The notes beneath the pieces were generated by a model. The model did not search any database, was not told the DNA's origin, and saw only the letters and a list, made by a program, of their open reading frames with translations. The position numbers and the translations under genes are program-made. A stretch of 64,000 nt of DNA from Gaiellasilicea sp963705515 (GTDB lineage Bacteria; Actinomycetota; Thermoleophilia; Gaiellales; Gaiellaceae). Location: positions 558,001 through 622,000 of the forward strand of contig CAVPJV010000008.1 in assembly GCA_963705515.1 (NCBI GenBank). Direction: 5' to 3'. Positions 55,270 through 63,746 of this stretch are shown here, piece after piece; the stretch's first letter is position 1; every line of letters begins with the position of its first letter.

Positions 55270-56412
55270 ATGAAAGTGGGCATCGTCGTCCCCTTCTCGT
55301 GGTCCTTCTGGGGCGCGGTCGTAGAGCATGCGGAGCTGCAGGCCGCCGCCTTGCGGGAGCTCGGCCACGACGTGCGCTTGGTGATGGGCAACGACCCACC
55401 CGGGCAGTTCACGCGCGCGCTGCACCCGCGCGTGGGCCGCCACGGGGATCCGCCGCCGGAGGTGATCCCGATCGGCAGGTCGGTGATCGTGCCCGCGAAC
55501 GGGTCGCTGCCGAACATCATCCTCAGCCCGCGTTCGATTCCGCGGATCAAGCGCGTGCTCGCGCGCGAGAACTTCGACATCCTCCACCTGCACGAGCCGA
55601 TGACGCCGACCCCCTGCATCGCTGCGCTCGCTCTCTTCGACGGCCCGATGGTGGGGACGCACCACGCCAGCGGCGACCTCGGCTGGATGCGGCTGGCCAA
55701 GCCCGTGTGGGGCTTCCTCGAGGAGCGGCTCGACCGGCGGATCGCGGTCTCCGAGCAGGCCAGGGCGTCGGCACAGCGCTGGCTCCCGGGCGAGTACGAG
55801 ATCGTCCCGAACGGCGTGCTCATCCCCGAGGGCGTCGAGCCGGGCGGCCGTGAGCACCGCGTCGTCTTCGCCGGCCGTCAGGAGCCGCGCAAGGGGCTGC
55901 AGATCCTGCTTCGCGCCTGGCCGGAGATCCGGCGGCGGACCGGCGCCCGCCTGCGGATCGCCGGCGCCGACCCGCTCGCGGTGCGGCTGCTGCTGACGCG
56001 GCTGCGGGTCTCGGACGACGGCATCGACGTGCTCGGTTTCCTGACGCAGGACGCCCTGACCCAGGAGCTGTCCTCGGCCAAGGCGCTGGTGGCGCCGTCC
56101 CTCGGCGGCGAGAGCTTCGGGATGGTGCTCACCCGAGCGTTTGCCTGCGCGACGCCCGTGGTCGCATCGGACATTCCCGGCTACCGCGACGTGATGACGC
56201 CCGAGACGTCGGTCGCCGTTGAGCCCGGCGATCCCGGCGCGCTCGCGGAGGGCGTCGAAGAACTGCTCGCGGACGAGGCCGGTCGCGCCGCGCTGGGTGC
56301 GGCCGCGAGGCAGCTCGCGATCGACCGCTACTCCTGGCAGGACATCGCCTGCCGGCTGGAACGGATCTACGACTCGGCACGCGGCGTCGCGCCCGAAACG
56401 GCGGCGGCATGA
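55270..56412 (+). CDS. PimA-like GT4 glycosyltransferase
   Basis: The 380-residue GT-B protein has V-G-I-V-V-P-F-S-W at the N-terminus, LHLHEPMTPTPC, THHASG and a donor-site region GGESFGMVLTRAFACATPVV. The second Glu of the E(x7)E motif is replaced by Arg (T-R-A in place of x-E-A). PimA-like enzymes add mannose to phosphatidylinositol. The next gene is a flippase-like membrane protein joined by ATGA, so both probably serve glycolipid assembly. The replaced Glu could lower or alter activity. Confidence 0.85.
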   Translation: MKVGIVVPFSWSFWGAVVEHAELQAAALRELGHDVRLVMGNDPPGQFTRALHPRVGRHGDPPPEVIPIGRSVIVPANGSLPNIILSPRSIPRIKRVLARENFDILHLHEPMTPTPCIAALALFDGPMVGTHHASGDLGWMRLAKPVWGFLEERLDRRIAVSEQARASAQRWLPGEYEIVPNGVLIPEGVEPGGREHRVVFAGRQEPRKGLQILLRAWPEIRRRTGARLRIAGADPLAVRLLLTRLRVSDDGIDVLGFLTQDALTQELSSAKALVAPSLGGESFGMVLTRAFACATPVVASDIPGYRDVMTPETSVAVEPGDPGALAEGVEELLADEAGRAALGAAARQLAIDRYSWQDIACRLERIYDSARGVAPETAAA

Positions 56413-57467
56413 GCTACATGCCGCGGAGCCTCTGGCTTCGCGCGCTCCTCGGCATTCCATTCCTTGCGGTCGTCGCCGGCCTGCTCTGGTGGCGCGGTCC
56501 GGACTGGAACGTCGTCTACCACGCGTTCGATCTTGTCAACTGGGCCTGGGTCGCATTCGCGCTCGGGCTCAACCTCGTGTCCGTGCTCCTGCGCTCGCTC
56601 GCCTGGAAGCTGACGATCGACCAGGCGCTCGAGCCGCCGCAGCCCCGCTTCACCCAGGTCTTCTCCGCGTTCTCGGTCGGGATGCTCGGGAACGCGGTCC
56701 TTCCCGGACGGATCGGGGAGCTCGCGCGCGTGGCCGTGCTGCGGCGACACCTGCCGCGCGGCCGGGGCGCGAGCGGGACGCTCGTCGGGACGGTCTTCGC
56801 ACACCGGCTCTTCGATCTCCCCGCGGCGCTGCTGCTGATTCTGTACGTGGCCCTGACGGCGAAGGTCCCGCACTGGGCCGTGACGAGCCTGGTGATCGTC
56901 TCGATCATGGGCGGCGTGCTCTTCACGGTCGCGTTCGTGACCGCGCGGCGACAACACCGGCCGATCGACGGCGCCCGCTCGCTCCGCCAGCTGCTCTCGA
57001 TGGCGCGTCAGGGTCTCGCGGTGCTGCGCTCGCCGTGGCCAGCCCTCGGCGCGATCCTGCTGCAGTGTGCTGGTTGGCTGATGCAGCTGTTCGCGGTCTA
57101 CGTCTCGATGCGGGCCTTCGACATCCACGCCTCGATGGCCGCCGCGGGCCTCGTCCTGCTGCTGATGAACGTCGCCACGATCTTCCCGCTCTGGCCGGGC
57201 AATATCGGGCTGCTTCAGGCGGCGGTCGCGCTGCCGCTCGTCCAGTACGGCGTCCCTTACTCCGTCGGTTTTGCGTACGCACTCGTCCTGCAGGTGATCG
57301 AGATGTCGGTGGGCGTCGGCGTCGGCCTGATCTTCCTCGCCCGCGAGGGACTGTCGTTCGCGAGCCTGCGGGACATGCCGGAGGAGAGCGAGGCGACAGT
57401 CGCCGACGAGGACGAGGAGACCCACCCGCCCGAGAGGCGTCGTGCGCGCGCTCGCGTGCCCGGCTAG
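56409..57467 (+). CDS. flippase-like integral membrane protein (LPG synthase TM family)
   Basis: The 352-residue protein has about eight membrane helices (UPF0104 / lysylphosphatidylglycerol-synthase transmembrane type) with L-P-G-R-I-G-E-L-A-R in the first half. A cytoplasmic acidic and then Arg-rich tail ends the protein. The ATG overlaps the glycosyltransferase stop. Related proteins move or modify lipid-linked sugars; here a role in glycolipid export is inferred from the neighbour. Confidence 0.83.
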   Translation: MSYMPRSLWLRALLGIPFLAVVAGLLWWRGPDWNVVYHAFDLVNWAWVAFALGLNLVSVLLRSLAWKLTIDQALEPPQPRFTQVFSAFSVGMLGNAVLPGRIGELARVAVLRRHLPRGRGASGTLVGTVFAHRLFDLPAALLLILYVALTAKVPHWAVTSLVIVSIMGGVLFTVAFVTARRQHRPIDGARSLRQLLSMARQGLAVLRSPWPALGAILLQCAGWLMQLFAVYVSMRAFDIHASMAAAGLVLLLMNVATIFPLWPGNIGLLQAAVALPLVQYGVPYSVGFAYALVLQVIEMSVGVGVGLIFLAREGLSFASLRDMPEESEATVADEDEETHPPERRRARARVPG

Positions 57468-58371
57468 CCTCAAGGGCGTCCTGACGGCAGCCGCGGCGGC
57501 GGCGGCGCTGGCCGAGGGGCTGCGCGCCGGGGGTGCCGACGCGGTCGAGCTGCCGATCGGCGACGGCGGTGAAGGCACGGCTGATGCGCTCTGGCTCGCC
57601 CGCGGCGGCGAATGGCGCGAAGCCGACGTGCACGACGCCTTCGGCGCGCCGCGGCGGGCGCGCTGGCTCGCTCTCCCCGACGGCACCGCGGTCGTCGAAG
57701 CCGCCGCGGCAGTCCCGCTCGATCCCGGGCGGCTCGAGCCGCTGACCGCATCGAGCCGAGGATTCGGCGAGCTCGTCGCCGCCGCTCTCGCGGGCGGGGC
57801 GAAAGGGCTCGTGCTCGCGCTTGGCGGCACGGCCACGATGGACGCCGGCTCGGGTTTTCTCGAGGTCGTCTCGCAGCTACCGGTGCCGGCCGTGGTTGTC
57901 TGCGACGTCTCGGCGATCCTGCTCGAAGCCCCCCGCTTGTTTGGCCCCCAGAAGGGCGCCGATCCGGCGACGATCGCGGAGCTCGAGCGGTCGTTCGCGG
58001 CGCGCGAGGGGCTTGTGTCTATCAGACACAAGCCCGGCTCCGGCGCTGCGGGTGGGCTCGGGGCAGCGCTCGCGTCGCTCGGCGCCGAGCTCGTTCCGGG
58101 CGCCGGTTACGTGCTCGACGCGGTCGGATTCGACGCTTCGACGTTCGACCTCATCGTCACCGGCGAGGGGCGCGTCGATGCCACGACGCCGCTTGGCAAG
58201 GCGCCCGGCGAAGTTGTGCGCCGAGCCGGCGAGACGCGGTGCGTCGTCTTCGGGGGCATCGTCGAGGCGGCGATCGAAGGAGCGGAGACCGTCGCGTTGT
58301 CGGGCGACCCGGCCAGAGCGCGGGATGACCTCGTCGCGCTGGGAAGAGACTTAGTGACTGATAGACACTAG
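57442..58371 (+). CDS. glycerate kinase
   Basis: This 309-residue glycerate kinase (GarK/GlxK family) has L-P-I-G-D-G-G-E-G-T, A-L-G-G-T-A-T-M-D-A-G and G-A-A-G-G-L-G-A-A-L. It phosphorylates glycerate to 2- or 3-phosphoglycerate. Two palindromes fall in it: one (58009-58035) encodes V-S-I-R-H-K-P just before the GSGAAGG loop, and one (58352-58370) supplies the last codons. The first 26 bp overlap the membrane-protein gene. Confidence 0.9.
   Translation: MRALACPASLKGVLTAAAAAAALAEGLRAGGADAVELPIGDGGEGTADALWLARGGEWREADVHDAFGAPRRARWLALPDGTAVVEAAAAVPLDPGRLEPLTASSRGFGELVAAALAGGAKGLVLALGGTATMDAGSGFLEVVSQLPVPAVVVCDVSAILLEAPRLFGPQKGADPATIAELERSFAAREGLVSIRHKPGSGAAGGLGAALASLGAELVPGAGYVLDAVGFDASTFDLIVTGEGRVDATTPLGKAPGEVVRRAGETRCVVFGGIVEAAIEGAETVALSGDPARARDDLVALGRDLVTDRH
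58009..58035. repeat. coding palindrome inside the glycerate kinase gene
   Basis: GGGCTTGTGTC-TATCA-GACACAAGCCC has 11-bp perfect arms. It is read through in frame and lies before a conserved loop. It shares the outer arms GGGCTTGTGT with the palindrome in selB. Confidence 0.75.
58352..58370. repeat. third copy-like palindrome at the glycerate kinase end
   Basis: TAGTGACTGATAGACACTA pairs with itself with one mismatch. Its reverse complement contains GTGTCTATCAG, also the core of the copy at 58009. It supplies the last residues T-D-R-H and the stop. Confidence 0.55.
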
Positions 58372-58373
58372 GT

Positions 58374-58784
58374 TCAGCGCGCGTCGGCCTCGCGCAGCCG
58401 GTGCGCGAGCGCCTGGACGAGCTTCCACGCGATGCGGGCGTCCGTCTCGACGATCGGGCGGAACTCCCAGAAGGTCATCGCGTAGGTCGTCATGTCGGTC
58501 TCGGCCGTGACAGTGGCCGTGCGGGCACCCTCGTCGATCAGCGCGATCTCGCCGAAGTAGTCGCCAGGCCCGAGCGTCGCGCGCTCGTCGCCGTGAACCG
58601 TCACCTTGGCGGTGCCGTCGCCGATGACGAAGAACCCGGCGCCTCCGGAGCCCTCGTTCGCGATCGTGTCGCCCGCCGAGTAGTCGCGCTGCTTGAACGA
58701 GTCGGCGATCCGGTCGAGATCACGCGGCTCGAGGCCCGAGAACAGCGGAACACGCGCGAGCATCTCGTTCGTCGGGCGGGCCAC
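58374..58784 (-). CDS. cyclic nucleotide-binding domain protein
   Basis: This 136-residue single cNMP-binding domain has the phosphate-binding cassette region (P-G-D-Y-F-G-E-I-A-L-I-D-E-G-A-R-T-A-T-V), where Arg and Glu contact cAMP. There is no HTH, so it is a binding module, perhaps of a membrane or redox partner. Its stop lies 2 bp from the glycerate kinase stop. Confidence 0.88.
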   Translation of the reverse strand: MARPTNEMLARVPLFSGLEPRDLDRIADSFKQRDYSAGDTIANEGSGGAGFFVIGDGTAKVTVHGDERATLGPGDYFGEIALIDEGARTATVTAETDMTTYAMTFWEFRPIVETDARIAWKLVQALAHRLREADAR

Positions 58785-58793
58785 GAGGCGATC

Positions 58794-59024
58794 CTAACGC
58801 GACTCGTCGGCAGGAGGAAGCGGTGCCGCCGCACTCGCCGCGCGCTGTGCGAGCTCCTCGATCCGGCCCTCGGCGGTCTCGAGCCGCGTCAGGCAGAAGC
58901 GCAGCAGCTCCTCGCCGCGCTCCCAGAGCGCGATCGCCTCGTCGAGCTCGGCCTCGCCGCGCTCCAGCCGCTCGACGATCTGCTCGAGCTCCTTCTGCGC
59001 GGTCTCGAACGTCAGCTCACTCAC
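58794..59024 (-). CDS. xseB: exodeoxyribonuclease VII small subunit
   Basis: The 76-residue protein has the XseB pattern F-E-T-A-Q-K-E-L-E-Q-I-V-E-R-L-E-R-G-E and L-D-E-A-I-A-L-W-E-R-G. It forms exonuclease VII with XseA. GTG 59024 overlaps the XseA stop by 8 bp, so the pair is coupled. Confidence 0.95.
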   Translation of the reverse strand: MSELTFETAQKELEQIVERLERGEAELDEAIALWERGEELLRFCLTRLETAEGRIEELAQRAASAAAPLPPADESR

Positions 59025-60237
59025 GGACGTCCTCCACTCGGGCGCCGAACGCGCCCTCGGCGAGCTCGACCTCGACGGCCGTGCCCGGCGCGAGACCGGC
59101 GGTACCGCGCAGGACCGCGTCGCCGGAGCGGACGATCGCGTAGCCGCGGCCGAGCGTCGCGCGGGGCGAGAGGGCGGCCAGCCGGCCCTCGGCGCGCTCG
59201 ATCGCACTCCGGCGGCGCTCGAGCAGGAGCGCAGGGCCACGGCGGAGCCGCTCGCCGAGCGCCGTCACCTGCCGGTGGTCGCGTTCGAGCGTCTTGCGGG
59301 CGCCGCGCTCCAGTGCTGAGCGCGTGCGGGCGAGCCGCTCGCGCTCTCGCTCCGTCGCCCGGCGGACGCAGCGCTCGAGCGAGCTCCGTGCCCGCGTCAG
59401 CTCGACTCGGAGGGCCTCGAAGTCCGGCACGACGAGCTTTCCGGCCGCCGTCGGCGTCGACGCGCGCACGTCGGCCGCGAGATCGCAGAGCGGCGTGTCC
59501 TGCTCGTGGCCGACGGCCGAGACGACGGGCACGGGGCAGGAGGCGACGGCCCGCACGACCCGCTCGTCGCTGAACGGGAGCAGGTCGTCGAAGCTGCCGC
59601 CGCCGCGGGTGAGCACGATCACGTCGATCCCCGGCTCCGCCGCCAGCGCCTGCAGCGCCTCGACGATGCCGGCGGCTGCACGCGGCCCCTGCACGAGCGT
59701 CTCCGCGACGAGCACGCGCGCGGGCGGGAAGCGGATCTGGATCGTGCTGATCACATCCCGGCGGGCGGCGGCGTCGCTGCCAGTGACGAGCCCGATCCGG
59801 CGTGGGAAGCGCGGCAGCGCCCGCTTGCGGGAGGCGTCGAAGAGGCCTTCGGCGGCCAGTGTCTGCTTCAGCCGTTCGATCGCAGCGAGGTGCTCGCCGA
59901 GGCCGAAGCGCTCGAGCGAGAGAGCCCGTAGCCGGAACTCGCCCTTCGCCGCGAACAGCTCCGGCCGCCCGAGCACGTGGATCCGCTCGCCCTCGGCGAG
60001 GTCGAGCTTGAGCGCGTCGAAGGTTCGTCGTGGGATCGATGCGGGCAGGCAGGCGCCGTCGTCCGGGTCCTTGAGCGTGAAGAAGACGCTGCCCCAGTTC
60101 GCGTTCCGGCGGAGCTCCGTCACCTCGCCCTCGATCCAGAGCGTCGGCAGCCGCGTGAGCCAGTCGGCGACCCCGCGGTTGAAGCCGGCGACGGTGAAAA
60201 CCTTCTTGTCGCCGTAGAGGAGAGGCTCGACCTTCAT
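59017..60237 (-). CDS. xseA: exodeoxyribonuclease VII large subunit
   Basis: The 406-residue protein has an N-terminal OB fold (W-I-E-G-E-V-T-E-L-R). The catalytic domain has GLVTGSDAAARRDVISTI, V-L-T-R-G-G-G-S-F-D-D-L and SAVGHEQDTPLCDLAADVRA. A coiled-coil region rich in Arg and Glu and a C-terminal domain follow. It degrades single-stranded DNA from both ends. ATG 60237. Confidence 0.96.
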   Translation of the reverse strand: MKVEPLLYGDKKVFTVAGFNRGVADWLTRLPTLWIEGEVTELRRNANWGSVFFTLKDPDDGACLPASIPRRTFDALKLDLAEGERIHVLGRPELFAAKGEFRLRALSLERFGLGEHLAAIERLKQTLAAEGLFDASRKRALPRFPRRIGLVTGSDAAARRDVISTIQIRFPPARVLVAETLVQGPRAAAGIVEALQALAAEPGIDVIVLTRGGGSFDDLLPFSDERVVRAVASCPVPVVSAVGHEQDTPLCDLAADVRASTPTAAGKLVVPDFEALRVELTRARSSLERCVRRATERERERLARTRSALERGARKTLERDHRQVTALGERLRRGPALLLERRRSAIERAEGRLAALSPRATLGRGYAIVRSGDAVLRGTAGLAPGTAVEVELAEGAFGARVEDVRE

Positions 60238-60252
60238 CAGAGCCGAGCGTAG

Positions 60253-61467
60253 ATGATCGATCTCGTGACGGAAGCCGTCCCGCCGCTCGGCCTCGCGCGC
60301 TACGGCGCCCTGTTCCGCGTCCCGCACGTGCGCCGGCTCGTGCTCAGCGGGATGCTGGCGCGGCTGCCCATGGGGATGATCGGGCTGGCGCTGCTGCTGC
60401 TCGTCCGCGAAAACGGAGGCAGCTACGCGGCGGCCGGCGCCGTCTCCGGCGGCTACTTCGTCGCGACGGCGATCGGGGCTCCGATCGCGGGACGTCGCGT
60501 CGATCGTCGAGGGCAGGCCCGGATCCTCTTCGCCCGCGGCGTGATCTTCCCGGCGCTGCTCGCCTGCGTGTGCACTCTCGCGCTCTTCGACGCTCCGCTG
60601 GCGCTGATCGGCGCGGCGGCCGCTGCTGCGGGAGCGCTGATGCCGCCTATCGGCGCCTCGCTCCGTTCACTCTGGCCGCGGATGTTCGCCGACGCCGAGC
60701 TGCGCGCGGCCGCATACGCACTCGAAGCCTCGCTGCAGGAGATCACCTTCATCGTCGGGCCGTTGCTCGTGGCGCTGCTGACCGCAGCCGCGTCGCCGGT
60801 GCTCGCGCTCGGCGTCGCCGCGGTCCTGGGCGGCGTCGGCACGATGCTGATCGCGGTCGCCGAGCCCGTGCGGGCGTGGCGGCCCGAGGCGGAGCGGCAC
60901 GCGTCGATCCTGGGCGCGCTCGCGTCGCGCGGCGTCCTGACGCTGATCGGCCTGTCCGCCTGCCTCGGCCTCGGCTTCGGCGGTACGGAGGTCGGCTTCC
61001 CCGCGTTCGCCGAGGGCCACGGCGGCGCGGAGCTCGGGAGCATCCCGCTCTCGCTCTTCGCGGGCGGCAGCCTCGTCGGCGGGCTCGTGGCCGGTGCGCG
61101 GGTGACGTTGCCGCCGCTGCGGATGCTGCGGGTCTCCGCGATCGTGCTCGCGTTCGGCCTCGCGCTGCCGCTCCTCGGGTGGTCGCTGCCGAGCATGGCG
61201 GTGCTCGCCTTCGTCGCCGGGCTGGCGATCGCGCCGGTGGTGATGTCCGCCTACGGGCTGGTCGACGCGGTCGCCGCCCGCGGGACCGCGACGGAGGCGT
61301 TCTCCTGGATCACGACCGCGGTCTTCGCCGGGTTCTCAGTCGGCATGGCGCTCGGCGGGACGTTGATCGACGCGTACGGCTCGAAGGCGTCCTTCGTCCT
61401 GGGGACGGCAGCCGCGGCGCTCGGCGCCGTCGTCGTCGCGGTCGGGTCGGGCCTCGACGACGGCTAA
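60253..61467 (+). CDS. major facilitator superfamily transporter
   Basis: The 404-residue protein has about twelve hydrophobic helices, the motif-A-like G-R-R-V-D-R-R-G-Q between helices 2 and 3, and a second-half T-E-A-F-S-W. It is probably an exporter (drug or sugar). It is divergent from xseA with 15 bp between starts, so promoters overlap. Confidence 0.87.
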   Translation: MIDLVTEAVPPLGLARYGALFRVPHVRRLVLSGMLARLPMGMIGLALLLLVRENGGSYAAAGAVSGGYFVATAIGAPIAGRRVDRRGQARILFARGVIFPALLACVCTLALFDAPLALIGAAAAAAGALMPPIGASLRSLWPRMFADAELRAAAYALEASLQEITFIVGPLLVALLTAAASPVLALGVAAVLGGVGTMLIAVAEPVRAWRPEAERHASILGALASRGVLTLIGLSACLGLGFGGTEVGFPAFAEGHGGAELGSIPLSLFAGGSLVGGLVAGARVTLPPLRMLRVSAIVLAFGLALPLLGWSLPSMAVLAFVAGLAIAPVVMSAYGLVDAVAARGTATEAFSWITTAVFAGFSVGMALGGTLIDAYGSKASFVLGTAAAALGAVVVAVGSGLDDG

Positions 61468-61667
61468 AGGAGGATTTCGGCGGCGACGCGTGGGTCGCAG
61501 CCCTGGTGCACGAGCTGGACCGCCTCGTGCAGGTCGGCGTCGAGCGCGGCCGCGATCTTCTCGGCCAGCGGGAGCGGATAGCCCGCCTCGATCAGGACGT
61601 GCAGACGCCAGGACTCGACCTTGGCCCGCTCGTTTCCCCTCTCGATCAGCTCGGTGGTGTCAGCCAT
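61464..61667 (-). CDS. small conserved-looking hypothetical protein
   Basis: The 67-residue product is mostly helical (R-L-H-V-L-I-E-A-G-Y-P, L-A-E-K-I-A-A-A-L-D-A-D). Similar 60-70-residue proteins occur in Actinobacteria without known function. Its stop overlaps the MFS stop. Confidence 0.55.
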   Translation of the reverse strand: MADTTELIERGNERAKVESWRLHVLIEAGYPLPLAEKIAAALDADLHEAVQLVHQGCDPRVAAEILL

Positions 61668-61727
61668 GGTGCGCGTGTTCGTGGTGCAAGAGACGTTCCC
61701 TGCGTGGTTTGGTTAGCCCCAAATGGG

Positions 61728-62870
61728 CTAAACGCGGCGCAGCGCCGACGCTTCGTCGACGCGCCGGTGCAGGTCGGCGAGCCGCTCGGCGATCGCGGAG
61801 CGCTCGGCCTCCGCTTCCGCCGCGAACGCGCCGAGCATGCGCCTGAGATCGGCATCGGCCGCGGCGACACGTTCCTGGAACGACGCCACCAGCTCCTCGC
61901 GCTGGCGCTCGAATGCGGCCTGGGCCTGGCGCTGGCGCTGCTCGAGCCGCTGCTGGCCGGCCTCGCCCGTCTGCGCGAGCCGCTCGGCGAAGACTGCGTC
62001 GGCCTGGCGGACGAAGGTGTCGACGGCGCGGTCGAGCTCGCGCGAGAGCCGTCCCGCCGCCTCCTCACGCGCCGCGCGCATCGTCGCCTCGAACTGGATC
62101 CCGGCTGCCTCCGCGTGCCGCTCGGCCTCGCGGGCGGTGGCGCGCTGGAGCTGCTCGAGCTGGCGGCGCTCGATGTCGGCGAACGACGCCTCGATCCGCC
62201 GGGCCGCCTCCGTCTCGGCGCGGTCGACCTGCTCGGTCAACGCCTGCTCGCGCCGCCGGAGCCGTTCGGCGATCTCCTCGATCACACGGCGCCGCTCGCT
62301 CGTGTGCGCCTCGAGCTCCTCGAGCGCCTCGGCGACCGCCTGCTGGGCCGCGCGTTCGAGCTCCTCGCGAAGTCTCAGCACCGACGCCCGCTGCTCGTCG
62401 GACGTGGTCACGAGCTCCGATGCCTCGGCCTCGATCCGCGCCTCGGCCTCGGCGATCAGCTGCTTCTGGCGCTGCTCGAGCCGCCGCAGCTCGGTCTCGA
62501 GCGCCTGCTGCGTCCGGTCGAGGTCGTCCGTCCAGCCGCGCAGACGCTCGTCGACGCGGCGCTGGGTCGCGGCCAGCGCCTCTGCGAGCTCGACCCCAGC
62601 CGTGCGCTCCCGTTCCGCCAACTCCTGACGGCGCTCGTCGGCGATCCGCCGCTCGTCCTCGGCGAGGGTCGAGAGCGAGTCCGCGCGCAGCCGCGCCAGC
62701 CGCGCCTTCAGCTCCTCGGCGCTCACGGTGGTTTCCTCCTCGACGAGCGCCTCGAGCTGCCGCCGCGCCTCCACGGTCGGGTCAGCCCTCCGCCTGCGTG
62801 CGAGCACGACCGCAGCGATCGAGAGCGCGAAGGCGAGGATCGCCAGCGTGAGTGCCGCCTCCTCGAGCAC
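61728..62870 (-). CDS. membrane-anchored coiled-coil protein
   Basis: The 380-residue protein starts at GTG 62870 with one membrane helix (LTLAILAFALSIAAVVL). About 320 residues of Glu/Arg/Ala/Gln-rich heptads follow, predicted to form one long coiled coil. No enzyme domain is seen. It could be a scaffold, like other single-helix coiled-coil proteins. Its start is 22 bp from a divergent gene. Confidence 0.75.
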   Translation of the reverse strand: MLEEAALTLAILAFALSIAAVVLARRRRADPTVEARRQLEALVEEETTVSAEELKARLARLRADSLSTLAEDERRIADERRQELAERERTAGVELAEALAATQRRVDERLRGWTDDLDRTQQALETELRRLEQRQKQLIAEAEARIEAEASELVTTSDEQRASVLRLREELERAAQQAVAEALEELEAHTSERRRVIEEIAERLRRREQALTEQVDRAETEAARRIEASFADIERRQLEQLQRATAREAERHAEAAGIQFEATMRAAREEAAGRLSRELDRAVDTFVRQADAVFAERLAQTGEAGQQRLEQRQRQAQAAFERQREELVASFQERVAAADADLRRMLGAFAAEAEAERSAIAERLADLHRRVDEASALRRV

Positions 62871-62892
62871 GATTCCATCGTATGTTGCGGCG

Positions 62893-63426
62893 GTGACGCT
62901 GGCCGGGGAGCTCGAGCGCATCGCGGAGAAGACGGGGGCGGATGCGGTGCTCGCGGCAGAGCCTCATGCCGGCGAGCGGATCTACGTCTGTGCGTTCGAG
63001 GAGGCCGACGGCGGCCGCACCTGGCTGGCCGTCGAGCGCGACGCCGAGCCGATCTCGGAGCGGCAGCGCGTGCGCGACGCGGTCTCGATCGTCGCCCTCT
63101 GCGAGCTGGCGGAGGAGATCGCGGCAGGGGGCGACCTCGACGAGCTCCGCTCCCAGCTCGCCGCGTTGCGCATGACCGAGGACCCGGCCGGGATCGAGGA
63201 GGCCGAGGAAGCCGCGCTCGCCCTGCAGCGGGCGCTCGGAGCGCCGCCGATGCTCGCGACCCCGGCGCGCCTCGACGAGATCGGAGCGGCGACGCGCACG
63301 CTCGAGGCGGCGCTCGGCGGCGTCATGCAGGGGTCGCCGTTCGCAGCCGCCATGAAGGGCGCGAGCGAGGTGGTCGAGACGCTCTTCGCCGACGTCGCGG
63401 ACTCCTACCGGATCCCACTTCGGTAA
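62893..63426 (+). CDS. conserved hypothetical protein
   Basis: This 177-residue acidic, mostly helical protein (G-A-D-A-V-L-A-A-E-P, V-R-D-A-V-S-I-V-A-L-C-E-L-A-E-E-I) has no recognised domain. GTG 62893 is preferred because the homology-like region starts there and the upstream gene is divergent. It is 9 bp before a small gene in the same direction. Confidence 0.6.
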   Translation: MTLAGELERIAEKTGADAVLAAEPHAGERIYVCAFEEADGGRTWLAVERDAEPISERQRVRDAVSIVALCELAEEIAAGGDLDELRSQLAALRMTEDPAGIEEAEEAALALQRALGAPPMLATPARLDEIGAATRTLEAALGGVMQGSPFAAAMKGASEVVETLFADVADSYRIPLR

Positions 63427-63435
63427 CCTCGGAGC

Positions 63436-63735
63436 ATGGAAGGTGGCGGTTTCGGCGGCTTCCCGTTCGGCGGTGATCCGGAGGATCTCCTGCGCGGTCT
63501 GCGCGAGTTCGCCGAGCAGCAGGCAGAGTCGGTGCAGGAGGCCCAGCGCGAGCAGTTCGCGACGCTGACGCTGAACACCGCGGTCGAGCTGACGGCGGCC
63601 GCGCTGAAGCAGGTGCAGCCGAGCGGCGCGATCGACCAGCAGACGATCGCGCTCCGCGACGCGATGCGCGTGCTCTTCCCCGAGGCGGTGGCACTCGTTT
63701 CGGCAGCCCGCCAGGGCTTCATGCAAGAGCGTTAG
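63436..63735 (+). CDS. small hypothetical protein
   Basis: The 99-residue product has a Gly/Phe-rich start and a helical rest. A GGAG ribosome binding site precedes the ATG. It lies between the preceding hypothetical gene and the proline dehydrogenase gene in one direction. Confidence 0.6.
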   Translation: MEGGGFGGFPFGGDPEDLLRGLREFAEQQAESVQEAQREQFATLTLNTAVELTAAALKQVQPSGAIDQQTIALRDAMRVLFPEAVALVSAARQGFMQER

Positions 63736-63746
63736 GCTCCCCGGCC

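Noticed and set aside
60570..63476. A 968-residue plus-strand frame across the MFS and coiled-coil genes
   Set aside because: It has repetitive Arg/Ala/Gly content, contradicts two well-supported genes and the small gene at 61464, and is an artefact of GC-rich third positions.
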